Assembly: GCA_041740315.1 (NCBI GenBank)
Contig: JBGSMF010000475.1
Location: 1-5,718 of the forward strand
DNA length: 5,718 bases
Direction: 5' to 3'
Origin: JBGSMF01 sp041740315
Lineage (GTDB): Bacteria; Chloroflexota; Anaerolineae; Fen-1058
In this document: positions 5,541 to 5,718 of the stretch, in pieces
Position numbering within the stretch: position 1 is the stretch's first letter
How the letters are laid out: the number at the start of each line of letters is the position of its first letter
Translations under genes and position numbers: made by a program
The notes under the pieces: model-generated
Databases searched by the model: none
The model's input: only the letters and a program-made list of their open reading frames with translations
What the model was told of the DNA's origin: nothing

Positions 5541-5579
5541 ACCACAAAGGGCACCAAGGACACGAAGAAACACAAAAAC
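5541..5579. repeat. Nine-base-unit repeat tract upstream of pxpB
   Basis: Imperfect units CACAAAGGG (5543), CACCAAGGA (5552), CACGAAGAA (5561) and CACAAAAAC (5571) follow each other at a nine-base period, with one extra A before the last. The units share the CACNNAGGN pattern of the element at 3751-3856. Because nine is a multiple of three, the tract stays open in several frames and yields spurious peptides rich in Thr-Lys-Asp on the plus strand. It is not coding. Confidence 0.72.
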
Positions 5580-5620
5580 GCTCTATTTTCATTCCTGGTT
5601 GAGAGCGCAGCTCATGTTGT

Positions 5621-5716
5621 CTACTCAGCATCCTGAGCGGAGCGCCGCGCTCCTTCGACTGCGTTTCACTTCGCTCAGGATGCGCGGCGCGTAGTCGAAG
5701 GGTGCCGGCTGAGTAG
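5621..5716. repeat. Complex palindromic repeat with crossing inverted blocks
   Basis: The outer arms CTACTCAGC (5621-5629) and GCTGAGTAG (5708-5716) are perfect complements. Inside lie three further perfect pairs: 5628-5639 with 5672-5683 (GCATCCTGAGCG), 5642-5650 with 5682-5690 (GCGCCGCGC) and 5652-5660 with 5693-5701 (CCTTCGACT). The blocks run B-C-D then B'-C'-D', so the three pairs cross rather than nest. A local hairpin GGAGCG/CGCTCC (5639-5644 with 5648-5653) is also possible. The CCTGAGCG and CCTTCGACT blocks belong to a family I associate with intergenic spacers of environmental genomes. With 5505-5540 and 5580-5620, where I see nothing distinct, this completes the gene-free end of the window. 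Confidence 0.78.
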
Positions 5717-5718
5717 TT

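Noticed and set aside
5521..5545. Resemblance of TATTCCGAAAATAA near 5530 to the foldback outer arm (TTATCGGAAATA)
   Set aside because: The match is partial, in AT-rich sequence, and lacks the paired arm and inner hairpins; it is most likely chance.
5541..5579. Short regular repeat considered as a CRISPR array
   Set aside because: Units are nine bases long and directly adjacent, with no spacers; CRISPR repeats are roughly 23-47 bases with unique spacers between.
5439..5636. 65-codon plus-strand frame over the pxpB 5' end and the repeats
   Set aside because: Its Thr-Lys-Asp-Lys-rich middle is a direct translation of the nine-base repeat tract, a known kind of spurious gene call.

Overview
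The window is bacterial chromosomal DNA, GC-rich inside the genes and AT-rich in the first ~260 bases. It holds five complete protein genes, probably the 3' tip of a sixth, and four non-coding repeat structures. Nothing in it is phage, plasmid or a transposase gene. The host is probably a Chloroflexota-like environmental bacterium. That is an inference from the membrane-anchored CCG-domain reductase and from two scattered palindromic repeat families (CACNNAGGN units and TCCTGAGCG/CCTTCGACT blocks) that I associate with such genomes. The proteins do not prove it.

Layout. 3-86 is the likely C-terminal end of an unidentified + strand gene. 93-172 is a striking foldback: a 12-bp outer stem enclosing two perfect 10-bp hairpins whose loop regions are complementary to each other. 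261-2279 (+) is a membrane iron-sulfur oxidoreductase of the FadF/HdrD type. A perfect 12-bp hairpin at 2284-2314 separates it from the convergent 2336-2620 (-), a small cytoplasmic LysM protein. The LysM gene is divergent from 2796-3716 (+), a PIG-L/LmbE-type zinc deacetylase. 3717-3912 is a gene-free convergent gap filled mostly by a palindromic repeat. 3913-5504 (-) is a two-gene operon, pxpB-pxpC, whose reading frames overlap by four bases. The last 214 bases carry no gene and hold two more repeats.

Workings. The oxidoreductase should pass electrons from a soluble donor (in the best-known relatives, an electron-transfer flavoprotein) through Fe-S clusters to membrane quinone. PxpB and PxpC are two of the three subunits of the prokaryotic ATP-dependent 5-oxoprolinase, which recycles 5-oxoproline to glutamate. 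The third subunit, PxpA, is not in the window. The PIG-L protein removes an N-acyl group from an unidentified amino-sugar-type substrate. The genes look like independent housekeeping units rather than one pathway, and I see no convincing new multi-gene system. The strongest unexplained signals are structural: the T-shaped foldback at 93-172, and the repeats bracketing pxpBC, one of which has inverted blocks in a crossing order.
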